Shown: positions 46,711 to 58,294 of the stretch, piece after piece
Position numbering within the stretch: the first letter of the stretch is position 1
Layout: each line of letters begins with the position of its first letter
Assembly: GCA_022702545.1 (NCBI GenBank)
Contig: JAHRBC010000001.1
Span: forward strand, 1,178,001-1,242,000
From: Phycomyces nitens
Lineage: Eukaryota; Mucoromycota; Mucoromycetes; Mucorales; Phycomycetaceae
Direction of reading: 5' to 3'
DNA length: 64,000 nucleotides
The notes under the pieces: generated by a model
Databases searched by the model: none
Told to the model about the DNA's origin: nothing
What the model saw: the letters and a program-made list of their open reading frames with translations, nothing else
Translations under genes and position numbers: made by a program

Positions 46711-49700
46711 ATGGCCGAGACAAATCAACCGAGCCAGAAAAACAATCTAGAGCCTTCATTGACTGACCATGAAGACGAACACGAGGAAACAAACCAAGAC
46801 AGTGCTAGTGCCCATCTAGATAGTCATGATGAAACAGATAATTACCAAAACGATGGCGAAGAAACAGGAACAGAACAGGACACCGAGGTAGAAACTGAGA
46901 CCGAAGAAGAGGAAGAGGAAGAAGACGACGACGACGAGGAAGACGACGAGGAAGACGACGACGATGAGGACGACGATGAGATTGGAGAAGAACCCAAACT
47001 ACGTTATTCTCGCGTAGTGGCCGACGTGCGAGATCTCCTTGGAAAAGACGCTGCTTCTACATTGCGAGTGTCAGACAAATTTGTGGTGAGAAGGACTTTA
47101 GGGAAACCTTAGGAGTAATTTTTTACGTGTTCAAGAGGTTATAAAAAAAAGGACGAGCGACTAAACCAAAGAATGATAATGATAATGATAATGATGATTA
47201 TCATTGTTATTGTTATTAACTCAAGGCTCTGGGTACTCACTGGGGCTGTGTCCACATCCTTGACTTTGAGGGTAACGTGATCAAGAGTTTCCGGCATCAC
47301 TCTGCTACTGTCAATGATATCTCGATTGACAGTGCAGACGAATATGTTGCAAGTGCCTCTGATGACGGTAAGGAGTGATCAACCATTGCTCTTGTCATTT
47401 AATATACTTTCTTAATATTATCCAGGAAAGGTCTATATATACGCCCTCTACACTCCTGAAATACAACACTTCAACTATAGACGGCCTGTAAAAGCAGTGG
47501 CGTTGGATCCCGAGTATGCTCACAAATCAACTCGTCAATTTGTCTCGGGTGGTATGGCAGAACAACTGATTATGAATGAAAAGGGTTGGTTGGGCCATAA
47601 GGATAGTGTATTGCATGCCAATGAAGGCCCTGTCTACTCTATCCAATGGAGAGGAAACTTCATTGCCTGGGCCAACGATACGGGTGTCAAGATGTACGAC
47701 ACAAATACACATCTTCGAATCACCTACATTGACAGGCCACCGGGAAGCCCAAGAGCAGATCTCTACAAGTGTCGAATGTGCTGGAAAGATGACTCTACCC
47801 TATTGATTGCCTGGGCTGACACTGTAAAGGTTGCTGCTATAAGGGTAACCAATCTCCATATGCTTAGGGACCTATGATCCACTTTTTTATATATATAACC
47901 GTGTCGTACTAGGAAAAACCAAGACAATCCCAGGTACAAGGCCAACCAACTCACTATGTTGAGATTATATCCATGTTCCAGACAGACTACATAATCTGTG
48001 GTATCGCACCCTTTGATGATACCCTTTTATTGCTGGCCTATATCCTTGACGACGACATTGGCTCCATCAATGCAGACACCCAAGATCCAGAATCCCAGAG
48101 AAAACGACTGGCTGCTCGTCCAGAACTACACATAATCAATGAAGACAATGAAGAAATTTCGGCAGATGTGTTGGCTCTACAGGGCTATGAACATTATCAG
48201 GCAAACGACTATGTTCTCGAGTTCTTGAGAGGAGAAGATATGTTTTATGTTACTGGACCCAAGGATCTGATTGCAGCTCGCCCGAGAGACCAAGATGATC
48301 ACATTGAGTGGCTTTTGGATCATCAGCGATACGGAGAGGCCCTCGAGGCAGCCAGGGAAGCAATGGCCCTGGGTGGAAGTAAACGGTTTAATGTGGATGA
48401 TATTGGGTACACTTATTTGAACCAACTTGTGCTTGAGAACCGATTTGATCAGGCTGCAAAGGAGTGCAAGGGAATTCTTCGAAATGATCGTGGCTTGTGG
48501 GAAGACTGGGTGTTTAGGTTTATTGAGCTGGGAGAATTAAAGGTAAGTATAGCTTAAAGAGAATATCTAGATTATTAAAAAAGAAAAGAGTATTTTATCC
48601 GTATTATTATTATTAGTAGTATTATTTCGATTATTATTATTTTTTATTTATTTATTTTTTTATTTTATTTTATTATTATTAAAATAATGGATTCTGAATT
48701 TATTTTTAATATACATCATTTTGCTATTTTTGTTATTACTCTAGGCAATTGCACCTTTTATACCCATGAAAGATCCTCAGCTTAGTAGTACACTCTATGA
48801 AATTGTACTGGCATATTTCTTAAAGAGCGATCCAGAGGCAAGTTCAAGACACCTTGTATTTTATGGTGGCTAACCTTTTGCTCTCTCTCTCTTCTTTTTT
48901 TTAGGCTCTTTTAAAGACGCTCCACAAATGGCCTCGATCTCTCTATAATATTTCCAATGTCATTGTTGCCGTCGAAGACTATATGCCAAAAGACAAGAAC
49001 AACGAGATCCTTTTGGAGTGTCTTGCTGACCTGTAAGTAATCCAGCCAGTCCTGGATCCGCCCCAATTAATCTCATTATTTGTAGATACACTTATAACAA
49101 CCAACCCGATAAAGCGATTGAATACAACCTTCGACTGCGACGACCCAATGCATTCGAATTAATACAAGAATACAATATGTTTGATGCTGTCAAAGACAAG
49201 GCTGTGCTTTTGATGGAGTTTGACCAGCACTTGATCAAAAAAGAAGAGGCTCAAACAAAGCTTGATCCAAAGGCCACCATGGGTCTACCAAAAAAGACGA
49301 GCCAAATGCCTGCTGTACAGCTATTGGTGAAGAACACGGAAGCCATAAAGGTAAATATTAGAGAGAGAGATATATGTTTAGAATTGGTTGCTAATACTGT
49401 GATATTCAATTGCACAAATAGCCTAGAAATGTTGTAGATCAGTTGTGGAAATATAGAAAGTTTCTTCATGTTTACTTGGACGCTCTATTTGACCGAGACC
49501 GTCATCTTGGCTATGAATTCCATGACCTACAGGCAAGTAATAATGATATTGAGATTTACATGTCAATTGGATACAAGGCGACTAACAATGCCTTTTTTTG
49601 GGATATCTAGGTTGAACTCTATGCAGAGTATGACTACCCTAAACTACTCGACTTTCTTCGTGCAAGCCATTATATCTCTCTTGAAAAGGTAGTAAATGAT

Positions 49701-50750
49701 CCAAAGGGGTGCCTTTTTTTATTATTATTAAGACTTGTCGTATAGGCCTACAAAGTCTGCGAAGAAAAAGACTTGGTTCCTGAAATGGTGTTCATACTCG
49801 GACGGATGGGTAATAACAAAAAGGCATTGATGTTGATTATCGAGCGATTGAGTGATGTCCAGAGGGTGTGTATAATTGATGTTGCAATAGAAGACATATT
49901 TATCAATTTTACTATTTGGTAGGCCATTGATTTTGCCAAAGAACAAAAAGATGATGACCTTTGGGAAGATCTATTGACTTATTCTATGGATAAGCCATGT
50001 AAGTCGTATGGAATCTCTTGAGCCGTAAAATGTCTCTAATTTTTTCCCAAGTGTTTATTCGAGGACTATTGGAGAATGTTGGGACAGACATTGAACCACT
50101 GCGCCTTATCAAACGGATCCCAGATGAGCTCGAGATTCCCGGGTTAAAGGAGTCGCTATTAAAGATTCTTCAGGATTATAATCTGCAGGCAAGTAAAGAT
50201 CCAAGTGATTATCAGTAATGCTGACAATTGTCCTTAGATGTCTTTACACCAAGGCTGCGAAAAAATCCTGGTTAGTGACAGTGTATTCCTGGCTGATAGG
50301 ATGTACAAGACCCAAAAGCGAGGAATCAAATGTGATCGTAAAGTATCTCTATAATCCACAACCCATATGTGTTACTCACACCTTTGTTTAGCTGAAGAAA
50401 TGCTCTGTAATATCTGTGAGGAAACTGTGTTTGACGATGGCAGCATGGACGACTTTCCGAATACGATTGTGTTCTTTTGTCGCCACGCATATCATGAAAA
50501 GTGCTTGTTGGACAAGAATGATCCTGAAATCAAGGCCACCATTCAGTCTGGTTCATTGACTAGTAAGATCAACCATGCCAGCCTTCTCAAGACCACTCGA
50601 AATATCGGCTGTCCTATCTGCAGAGAACAAGCGGCTGGTGGAAATGCGTTTGTGAACCGAATGAAATCCCATCGTCATGGAGCAACCCAGCGAAAGGGGT
50701 CTACTGGATCACGTCCTGAGAGTGTAAGAAGTCTGGGCGTAGTTCACTAG
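46711..50750 (+). CDS. VPS41: HOPS complex subunit Vps41
   Basis: Fourteen exons (46711-47085, 47226-47367, 47426-47844, 47913-48542, 48745-48837, 48905-49032, 49086-49350, 49422-49532, 49611-49688, 49746-49865, 49923-49998, 50052-50188, 50238-50337, 50392-50750) give about 1010 residues. An N-terminal acidic tail with a run of over 30 Asp/Glu leads into a WD40-like propeller (THWGCVHILDFEG, SASDDGKVYIYAL), then a long alpha-solenoid/clathrin repeat, and a C-terminal RING-H2-like domain (CNICEETVF, CRHAYHEKCL, GCPICREQ). This is the Vps41 layout; it tethers vacuoles/late endosomes for fusion as part of HOPS. Three introns have GC donors (48838, 49533, 50189). In vertebrate Vps41 the acidic tail is absent; here it is long. 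Confidence 0.95.
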
Positions 50751-50980
50751 ATTTCCCTCCTTTAATTTTCTTTTTTCACGCTCTAAATAAACCTTTCTTG
50801 TTGTGCGAGTTGGTGCCAAATAGGGCAATACGATAACAATATTGAATAGAATGTTTACTTTGGCTTCCAATATTGGAAAAAATATATTCTTTTTGTTTAA
50901 ATATATATATAACATGGATATTCAACCTAGAAACCTCTTCTCTATCATCATAATAACATTAAAATAAACTTAATAAAAAA

Positions 50981-51704
50981 ATGCTGTCTCGGACAAAGGT
51001 CGAAAATATTCTTAGCCTTGGACTTAATGGAATGAACATCAGTCTGTACCTCTTGGTTATTGCTTCGACTATTGTCAAATGCTTAAATGCAAACTTTTCA
51101 CAGATTGTGATGGGCATCTATGGAATGTAAGCAACCCACCAGATAAATCATTATGTTTACTTATGGCCATAATAGAATAATTGCTGCTCTCTTGGTTGTA
51201 AATGAATTTCATCTGTCAAATGTGTCCATTGACTACTTTCCATTTCTATCCCTTTACCGTGGTCGTGGAATGGTCTTGATATTGTAAGCTACAAAAAAAA
51301 TCAAGGCAATCGACTAAACATCTCGGTAGTTTTGGGTGCCTTGTTCTGGACGTTGCCGTGGTGAATATTATTGCTGGCACTCTTAATCTGGCATTTGGAT
51401 TCCTGTACATCATCATGTCATACATTCCGTCATATCCTCCACTTCGACCTATTGGAATCAACTGGCAGAATTGGAAAGACTTTTCAGCAGAAGGACTTGA
51501 TCTCATCGGCCCCAAACACATGGCAATAGAGGTACTTTTTAGTCTGATGCCATATACATTTATTAACATTTTGTGTAGAGCAATGTGGCCATGCGATTAA
51601 AGTCCCCACCGCCATTCTCACAGCACGTTTATCCATACGAAGCAGATATTGGAGACATTAGGACCAACAACCTCCACAAAGAACACAGAATAACACCTCA
51701 TTAG
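50981..51704 (+). CDS. TVP15: Tvp15-like COPI-associated Golgi membrane protein
   Basis: Four exons (50981-51126, 51176-51283, 51330-51531, 51579-51704) give 193 residues with four hydrophobic spans. Seen: LNGMNISLYLLVIAS, then IVMGIYGII, YFPFLSLYRGRGMVLIFFGC, and VNIIAGTLNLAFGFLYIIM. The fourspan layout with an RGRG loop before span three fits the COPI-associated/Tvp15 family of late-Golgi vesicle proteins, of unclear biochemical role. The C-terminal tail is hydrophilic. It starts 230 bp after the VPS41 stop, in the same direction. Identification rests on layout and a few residues, so a related fourspan family is possible. Confidence 0.72.
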
Positions 51705-52884
51705 ATAGAATATTTGCCCCAGCACGACTCCCAATGATCGCTTTTCACCAAAACTATATTTATAAATTCATTTCGGTCGGAGATATATATCATACCTTTT
51801 CTTTAATTTTGACACACAGACCAGTCACCGAAACCTTTTCAAGAATTGTATTGGCCATCGTAAACCGCGCTTTCATTCTCAGTTTATATTTGTATATATA
51901 TAAAAAGTTTAAATAACCATCAAGTTCTCCTTTATATCTTTCTTCAAAGTATTGCTATTACTGTGGACTAGAAACAGGAATCTTTGTATCCAGGAACATG
52001 TATCCACCATATTTCTCGCCTCTGATTTAGTAATAGTCATTTTTATTTTTATATATATATTGGCATTGCTACTCACAAAACACTATTTAATCACTATTTT
52101 ATTGCCGTGGATATTTCATAAATCTAAACATACAATACACATTTTCTTTTTATTCTCGATGCATGTCAGCATATCTAATCAGAAGACAGATACGCATCCA
52201 AGCCCTTGAATTGATTGACGTACTTTATTACAGTATAGAGAAATGTCTTTGAGACATTCATCTCTACAAACTCTTAATATCTTTTCAAGCTAATTTTATA
52301 ACAGCTTATATATAAATATATAAATATATACACTTTTAAATTTATTAATAGAGACCAAACAGTTTCTACAGTTCAAAACCAAATATAAATATAAATGTTT
52401 TCAGTTTCTTTAATAGGCTCTAATATTGAAAGTGCTTAATCGATGCTGCAGAAAAAAAAAGAGAGTCGTGGACTATATGAATTAACAAGGATGCTATAGC
52501 AATATATATATATATATAAAGCGGATCCCAACCCGTACCCACGTGTAATATAACTTGTAATTGTATTTTATTCCATTCTAAAAAAGGTATCTTGCCATGT
52601 ATTCATGGCATATATATACAATTAGACTATACATTTATACACTGTGTTTATTAAATACAAAATATTTATTATCATATATATATGTATATATATATATAAT
52701 AAATTCTTACATGTATGAGTATTAACAAATTTCATTATAATTATTATTATTATCATTGCTTTTCTTTTTTTAAAAATAAAATGTGGGTATGAAATGGAAA
52801 GTATGCAGTTTTGTGGTATGAAGATAGATGCCTTTTTGGACTATCAGTAAATCCAAGTGTTGATTGAAAAAAGAAATGATGTGT
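51705..52884. other. Intergenic region, no gene recognised
   Basis: About 1.2 kb of very AT-rich sequence with (TA)n tracts at about 52502-52520 and 52676-52700. Short ORFs lack motifs. It lies between convergent gene ends (TVP15 and PEX11). Confidence 0.6.
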
Positions 52885-53712
52885 CTAGGCAGAGAATTTG
52901 TGCCATAGTTTGTAGCCTGAAAGTGAACCGCTGCAAAGACCAGCCCAGACCTGTACAGTGCTTCCGAATTCTGGCTGCCAGATATCGCAGGCTATCATAT
53001 CATGATGGAAGAAAAAAGTTTAGTGTCTAGTAGAATGTACCTTTTTATAAAATAAATCCTTACCACAGAATACGCCGTCTAGCATCAGTTTTGCAAACGA
53101 AACCTTGGCCATGTGCAATTTCTGGTTGTGCTCGGCCAATTCTTCTTGGCTCACTTGTTTGGCCTGCATTCTAGCCAATGATTTGAGGCCTGATCTGGTG
53201 TCTGCCAAAATTGCGGCAAACCAGCAATAATAGGCAATGATTTCTGCTCGCTTGCCGATCCTCGAGGGCACGATGCCCAGTTTAAAGAGACAGTAAAGAT
53301 CGTCTGCTAATTCTTGGACGACTCCATTCACAAGCTCAATGGTTTTCAAGGGGGTTTTGGACTCCAAAAGCTCTCTGATGGGACCAATTACATGCCCCAG
53401 GCGGAGGATCTTTCTGGTCATTGAAAATTGACTGGTGAGCGGGGACCAGCGCTTGGATTGCAGAAAATGATAGTGGACGAGCATTTTTAAGAAATATTGA
53501 ATGATCTTGATCGTCTTGTCACGTCCGTCGAGGTCCTGGAGCATCTTCTGGACAATTGCTCCCAGGGGTTTCGATGGAGGCTTGTCGGGTACACACAGGG
53601 CCATGAAGGACGGCGATCGGAGAGGTAGGGCCGGCTGTGGTGGTGGTGAGGATGTTGGCGTGGGCAGGGCATCGATAGGGCTGTTGAACGGGTGCAGCTT
53701 GGTGTTGGACAT
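52885..53712 (-). CDS. PEX11: Peroxisomal membrane protein Pex11
   Basis: Two exons on the minus strand (53712-53064 and 52991-52885) give 251 residues. After a Pro/Ser-rich leader come the Pex11 features: GRDKTIKIIQYFLKMLVHYH, an amphipathic membrane-remodelling helix; SMTRKILRLGHVIGPIREL; WFAAILADTRSGL; and the C-terminal span with VQVWAGLCSGSLSGYKLW, encoded by the second exon. Pex11 elongates peroxisomes and promotes their division, and in yeast is induced by oleate. The second exon is required: reading past the GTAAGG donor ends in an unrelated short tail. The promoter carries a striking inverted repeat (53854-53881) and an AT-rich TATA-like stretch near 53799-53815. Confidence 0.9.
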
Positions 53713-53853
53713 TTTTTGATAAAGAAGAAAAAGAAGGAGAAGGGCTGTTGGATATTTATTTTATCATCCTGGTTATCATTTTTATTTTTATTTTTTATTT
53801 TTATATATATATTTTGGTTCTTGTTTAAAAAAGGTTATCTTCCTTGCTCGATA

Positions 53854-53881
53854 CCGCGGAACGATAAGAGATGTTCCGCGG
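53854..53881. promoter_or_regulatory. Perfect inverted repeat with CGG-N16-CCG spacing in the PEX11 promoter
   Basis: CCGCGGAAC at 53854-53862 is the exact reverse complement of GTTCCGCGG at 53873-53881, with a 10-nt AT-rich spacer. The inner triplets are CGG (53857-53859) and CCG (53876-53878), 16 nt apart. It lies 142-169 bp upstream of the PEX11 start, above the TATA-like stretch, and just 22 bp past the TM9SF stop codon. Such symmetry fits a binding site for a dimeric zinc-cluster regulator; an RNA hairpin in the TM9SF 3' UTR is the alternative. Confidence 0.55.
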
Positions 53882-53902
53882 AGGATATTTAAAGACACAT
53901 TT

Positions 53903-56564
53903 CTAATCAACCTAACCAAGGCACAAACATTAGCCAATCAGAGAAGCCCATTGGCATATCTTTTACCTTGACTGCTGAATAAATCCTTCGCACCATCACA
54001 TAGGCACCAATAAACCCAAGTGCACCGCTAGAGACCCCAACCAGGAAGCAGCCCAGCAGCATATGGACCGCATAAACCAGGCCACCCACCACACTGGGGT
54101 TGGTGGTCATTGTGAGGTAGTGTACCAGGCCATATCTATGGACAGAATGAGATGTTGAATAAAATTAACAGTCCTTACCCTGCCATCCAGAGAGAAGGTG
54201 CTGCCCCAGAAGCAAAGGACATCCACCACCAATTGTAGTCCTAAATAAACAGCCATGGTAAATCTCTTGCCCTTTTTCTTTCCCCTTTTTCCCCTGCATC
54301 AAGTGCATTCTACATATATTTACTTCTGTGCATAGCTGGAAAAACACCAAGACGACCGTAATCTCAGCCACTGTGGTTGCATAGAGAGAAAATGTCCAGA
54401 AGGCTTGGTCCATTGACAGGACCATGTTCCCATTCCAGATCGAATTGAGCCATTCGTGGTATGTCATTGATAGCACAGCAAACGGTAGCACACCAGCCAA
54501 TGCAATACTAGTCCCAGATTAATACAGGCAAAAATGATTTTGGATCGCTTACCTAGACATGGGTCGTTGATACCATTGTTTAGGTGGTATGATACGTGCA
54601 ATTGATGAAGGTCTGACAGGGTGCTCAATCACCTTGGATCGGTGACCCACATATGCTCCCATCAGAGTCATTGGGGTCATCACCCCCCACCAAACTATCA
54701 CCAGTATCACCAACCCACGCAACGGAATTGCAATAGACGACAGTTGGGTCCATCCCATCACAGTCTGAACCAAGAGACACATGAACACAAATCCAGGCAC
54801 AATAAATGCCGTCTATTTCAATGGTCAGAAACCCATCATATTTAACCTTGTTTGCTTACCAGACATCCATTCAATACCCAAGGCTTTCCTCTAAACATCC
54901 TATAGATCTTGCCAGTAACATAGCCTGCCAGGAGACTAGTTTGATTTAGACCAAGTATTATTCAAACAAGAACCTTACCACCCAGGCATCTGTCCAATCA
55001 TAAAGCGAAGAAGAAGTGCACCCGGCTGAGCAGGATGGCAAATACCTAGCATCACACACCCTGCGATACACACAACCATTCCAATTAGAAACCCATTGGT
55101 CGATTTTCCCCTACTAGATCAACTCACCAGCCGTAACAAACGAAGCCGTAATCAATTGAATGCCTGAGCCGACCAAGGGAGCCAAAAGTCCAGCATAGAT
55201 TGGTCTTCTAAACACATCCCTGTGGATAAGGCGCCAACCGACACTGTCCTCAAAATCCTCGTGGTGCTAATTAATTTTTTTTTAAAAAAAAAGATGCTTA
55301 ATAAAATATGACATCTACTTTGCACAAACCTTGAATTCAACATCGTCGTAATTATCCTTGCTGGTCGTCTTTAACAAAATGATACCAATGACACCCAAGA
55401 GAAACAAAACTACCAGCACACTGTTGATACTTGTGACAAGATTCTTCTTTGGTTCTGCTTCGAGGACATACTTGTCCCATCGTGATTTCTCGGCCAAGAC
55501 AGTCTAGACAGATATGTTAGAAGGAAGAAAAAGAAGAGAGGGGGGGGGGACTGGAATGGTTGGTTGGCTTGCCTCTTTCCATGTCACAGAGTATGTGTAT
55601 CTCATCGACGTCTTGCGTTCGAGTACTTGTTGTTTTGGATAGTCGACTGCCGAATGGTCGCAGTCGCCATTGTCTACACTGGGTGGGGGATTTAATGGCT
55701 AGCCTTTGTTATTTGGATATATTGAAACATACGAGTCTGGATAGACCTCGAAGCCTATAATTGAAATACGGTCATCGTCTGTTGTGTATAAAACGTGGAT
55801 TGCAACGTGGTTGTTTATAAATGTTTGGCCATTCTATAAATAAAATCACATACAATTATTATTATTTTCCATGATGTGTATTAAAAAGGCGTGCATCTGT
55901 ACAACCCTTTATTTTATTTTTATTTTTTTATTTTATTTTTACTAGACCATTTTATGTCTGTCTACCAGATTGTCTATATTTATATATATTTACCACAACT
56001 TGTCCCAATGGAAACCCGACGCGATATGAACGCGTGCTGACCTTGTTGGTGTAAGAAACCGTTGCTCCCGGTAGGCCATCCAACCACCTACACTTGATTT
56101 AGACCCCTCTCACCACCACAATAACTGACAATGTTTTCTATTACCATTCGACCTGATAATCGTTTTCTATCAATTGTTTTGCATCCATGGCGTCTTGTAC
56201 GGACCATTCTTTTGAACAGATCGTTTGACACTGGACGTCTTGTTCAACTATAATCTAAAGAATCTCAATATTTGTATAAAGAAACAAATGTGTGATGGAT
56301 ATTTCTTGGTTTTACATTAATGTCACTTTGGATAGGACGATCGCCTCGAAGATCTCGTTCCATGGCTAGCCATGTGGAGTCAAACAGAGCATTTCGGCTG
56401 GGTATAGGAGGACAAAGAAATGAGCGGGATGAATAGGCGATGGGTAGATGAGTGCCATAGGTGAAGAGTTTGTTGTAATAAAGAGCAATGGGCTGATCTT
56501 TTTGGTAGCTCGTTGCACCTACAAGTGAGATGAGAAAAAGGAGTGGAAAGAGACGAATTGCCAT
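53903..56564 (-). CDS. TM9SF/Emp70 nonaspanin
   Basis: Fourteen exons on the minus strand (56564-56316, 56254-56145, 56087-55994, 55833-55733, 55678-55573, 55503-55330, 55266-55128, 55060-54979, 54935-54860, 54812-54553, 54507-54324, 54240-54179, 54135-53967, 53911-53903) give 604 residues. A signal peptide (MAIRLFPLLFLISLVGATS) precedes a lumenal domain with LRGDRPI, DGLPGATVSY and GFEVYPDS, followed by nine membrane spans. Family motifs include DSVGWRLIHRDVFRRP, LAGYVTGKIYRMF, and the end IYSAVKVD. TM9SF proteins act in Golgi/endosome sorting and membrane-protein delivery. The last exon is only 9 nt (Val-Asp-stop), giving the normal family C-terminus. The intron starting at 55572 has a GC donor, and the one at 55329 a weak GTTTGT donor. 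Confidence 0.94.
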
Positions 56565-57085
56565 GGCAAGACGCAATGATATGTAATGCTTTTTAAAGAG
56601 GTTGTGAATAGGAAAGAAGAGCTATTGAATATGAAGATTCCCAAAGTAGATTTTGTCGACTCGGATCGGTATTTAAAATGTTTATATATATATAAATATA
56701 TAAATATAAATATTTCTATTTTTTATACACACACACACAATATATCTTTATGTCTTGATGAGTTGACCAAGAGGTATAAGATTAAAGAGTAGGTGTCTAG
56801 AGAAAACACGACAATATTCTAAGCCTCCAAGGTATTCCTTGTCAAAATGGCTGATGGACCTGGAATTTTTTTTTCTGGCTTTGCTCTATCCACCCTGAGG
56901 CTGAGGACGAGTGTATTCTAAAATCTCTTTATAAATAAATAAATAAAAAAAAATCCAAAGCCTGGCTGTTACTCAAACAGGCGATTCCAGGACCGTATTT
57001 GAGTTACCATTGTTATTTTAGACGGACATTTTGGAATATTATTATTTTAATCCCTCTTCTTCCTCTTGAAACTAATAAATCTCTT
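56565..57085. other. Divergent promoter region of TM9SF and the MARVEL-like gene
   Basis: About 520 bp between two divergent ATGs, with (TATA)n near 56680-56700, (AC)n near 56727-56737 and an (AAAT)n run near 56930-56950. No gene seen. Confidence 0.6.
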
Positions 57086-58218
57086 ATGGGACGTGTTGTG
57101 CAAATCGATGTCCCCTTGTCTGTGCCTGACAGCATGCCTCATCTGGCTACAGTCCAGATAGCTCTTCATGGTGCCCAGATCCTTCTGTCCTTCTTGGCAG
57201 TGTGTATGATTGGTCCTGTCATAGGAATTCTCAACAAATATAACGCAAGTCCAAAGATACAATCACTCGCCCATACACTAAACTAATTCTGCTTTAAATA
57301 ATAATAATAAAAAACCAAACAGGGAGGAAGCGATCCAGCACCCAACTGGTCCCTGTTCGTCTTCTTTGCAACCTTTGGAACTCCCTTTTGCATCGTATTT
57401 TTCCCATGGGCCTATGAACGCAAGACAAAGTTCAAGAAACTCGCAAAGTTCTTTCTCAAGCCACGTACAAACATCGTATTCGGCATCTTTGACTCTGTGC
57501 TCTGGGCAACTGCAGGCATTGCCATGACCGTCTACTCAAACAAGGACTCAACATGCAGTTTTGATGCTGAGAAAGAAGAGACGTTTGGAAGCTCATACAC
57601 TGGCTCATGGGCCACACAGGTAAAGCACAATTTGATTTTTTTTGGTTTTTTGTTTTTGGTGGATAAAAGAACTAACCGTACCTCGTACCTCAGTGCAATC
57701 TCGCCAAGGCCGCTGCTGCATTTTCTTGGATGACATGTATCCTGTGGACAATTTCACTCGTGTGCTCTCTTATCGACTCTTTTAGAGAAAAACAGGCAAT
57801 GAGAAACAATAAAAAGGAACAATCGCTGAACAGACAGTCGGCTGCTTTCCAGACAGACTTTGAAGAAGAGCACGTTGGAAAGAACTATAGACCTGTCCAG
57901 TCATTTGGAGGAGAGCGCTTTGATGGACAGGCCGCAACCGCCCAAGGCTCGCCCTTTGATTCACCTTATGATCCTCCGGCTGAGCAGAAGCAGGAAGTCC
58001 CACAATCTCACCAGGATTCGTACTACCATTCTTCTCCCATGGCTCCCCACGAACAACACCAATATTCCTATCAGGACTATCGTCAAGAAGGCCGTCCAGA
58101 GCCCAGTGCTCCTTTTTCTGATTACCAAGCCCAACCTGGACAATACCAGTCTCCAGCACCTCTTAGTTTTAGCCCAATGCCCATGCCAGAATCTACTTTC
58201 CATGCTCCACGACAGTAG
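57086..58218 (+). CDS. Four-TM MARVEL-like membrane protein
   Basis: Three exons (57086-57244, 57323-57619, 57694-58218) give 326 residues. Four hydrophobic spans occupy the first half: around QIALHGAQILLSFLAVCMIG, SLFVFFATFGTPFCIVFF, IFDSVLWATAGIAMTVYS and FSWMTCILWTISLVCS. The loop before the fourth span has cysteines, and the overall plan matches fungal MARVEL/Nce102-like proteins. The second half is cytosolic, low-complexity and rich in Gln, Pro, Ser and Tyr, with tyrosine motifs (SYQDY). It probably sits in the plasma membrane; function unknown. The first intron has a GC donor (AAC-GCAAGT at 57245). The ATG at 57086 is favoured over an in-frame upstream ATG at 56999 because it gives a normal short N-terminus. 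Confidence 0.78.
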
Positions 58219-58260
58219 AGAAAAGAATTATAAAATTCCCTCTTGTAAATTCCCCCCATC

Positions 58261-58294
58261 CCTTCACCTTCACCTTCACCTTCACCTTCACCTT
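58261..58294. repeat. (CCTTCA)n microsatellite in the 3' flank of the MARVEL-like gene
   Basis: Five near-perfect 6-bp units, 40 bp after the stop codon. Confidence 0.9.
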
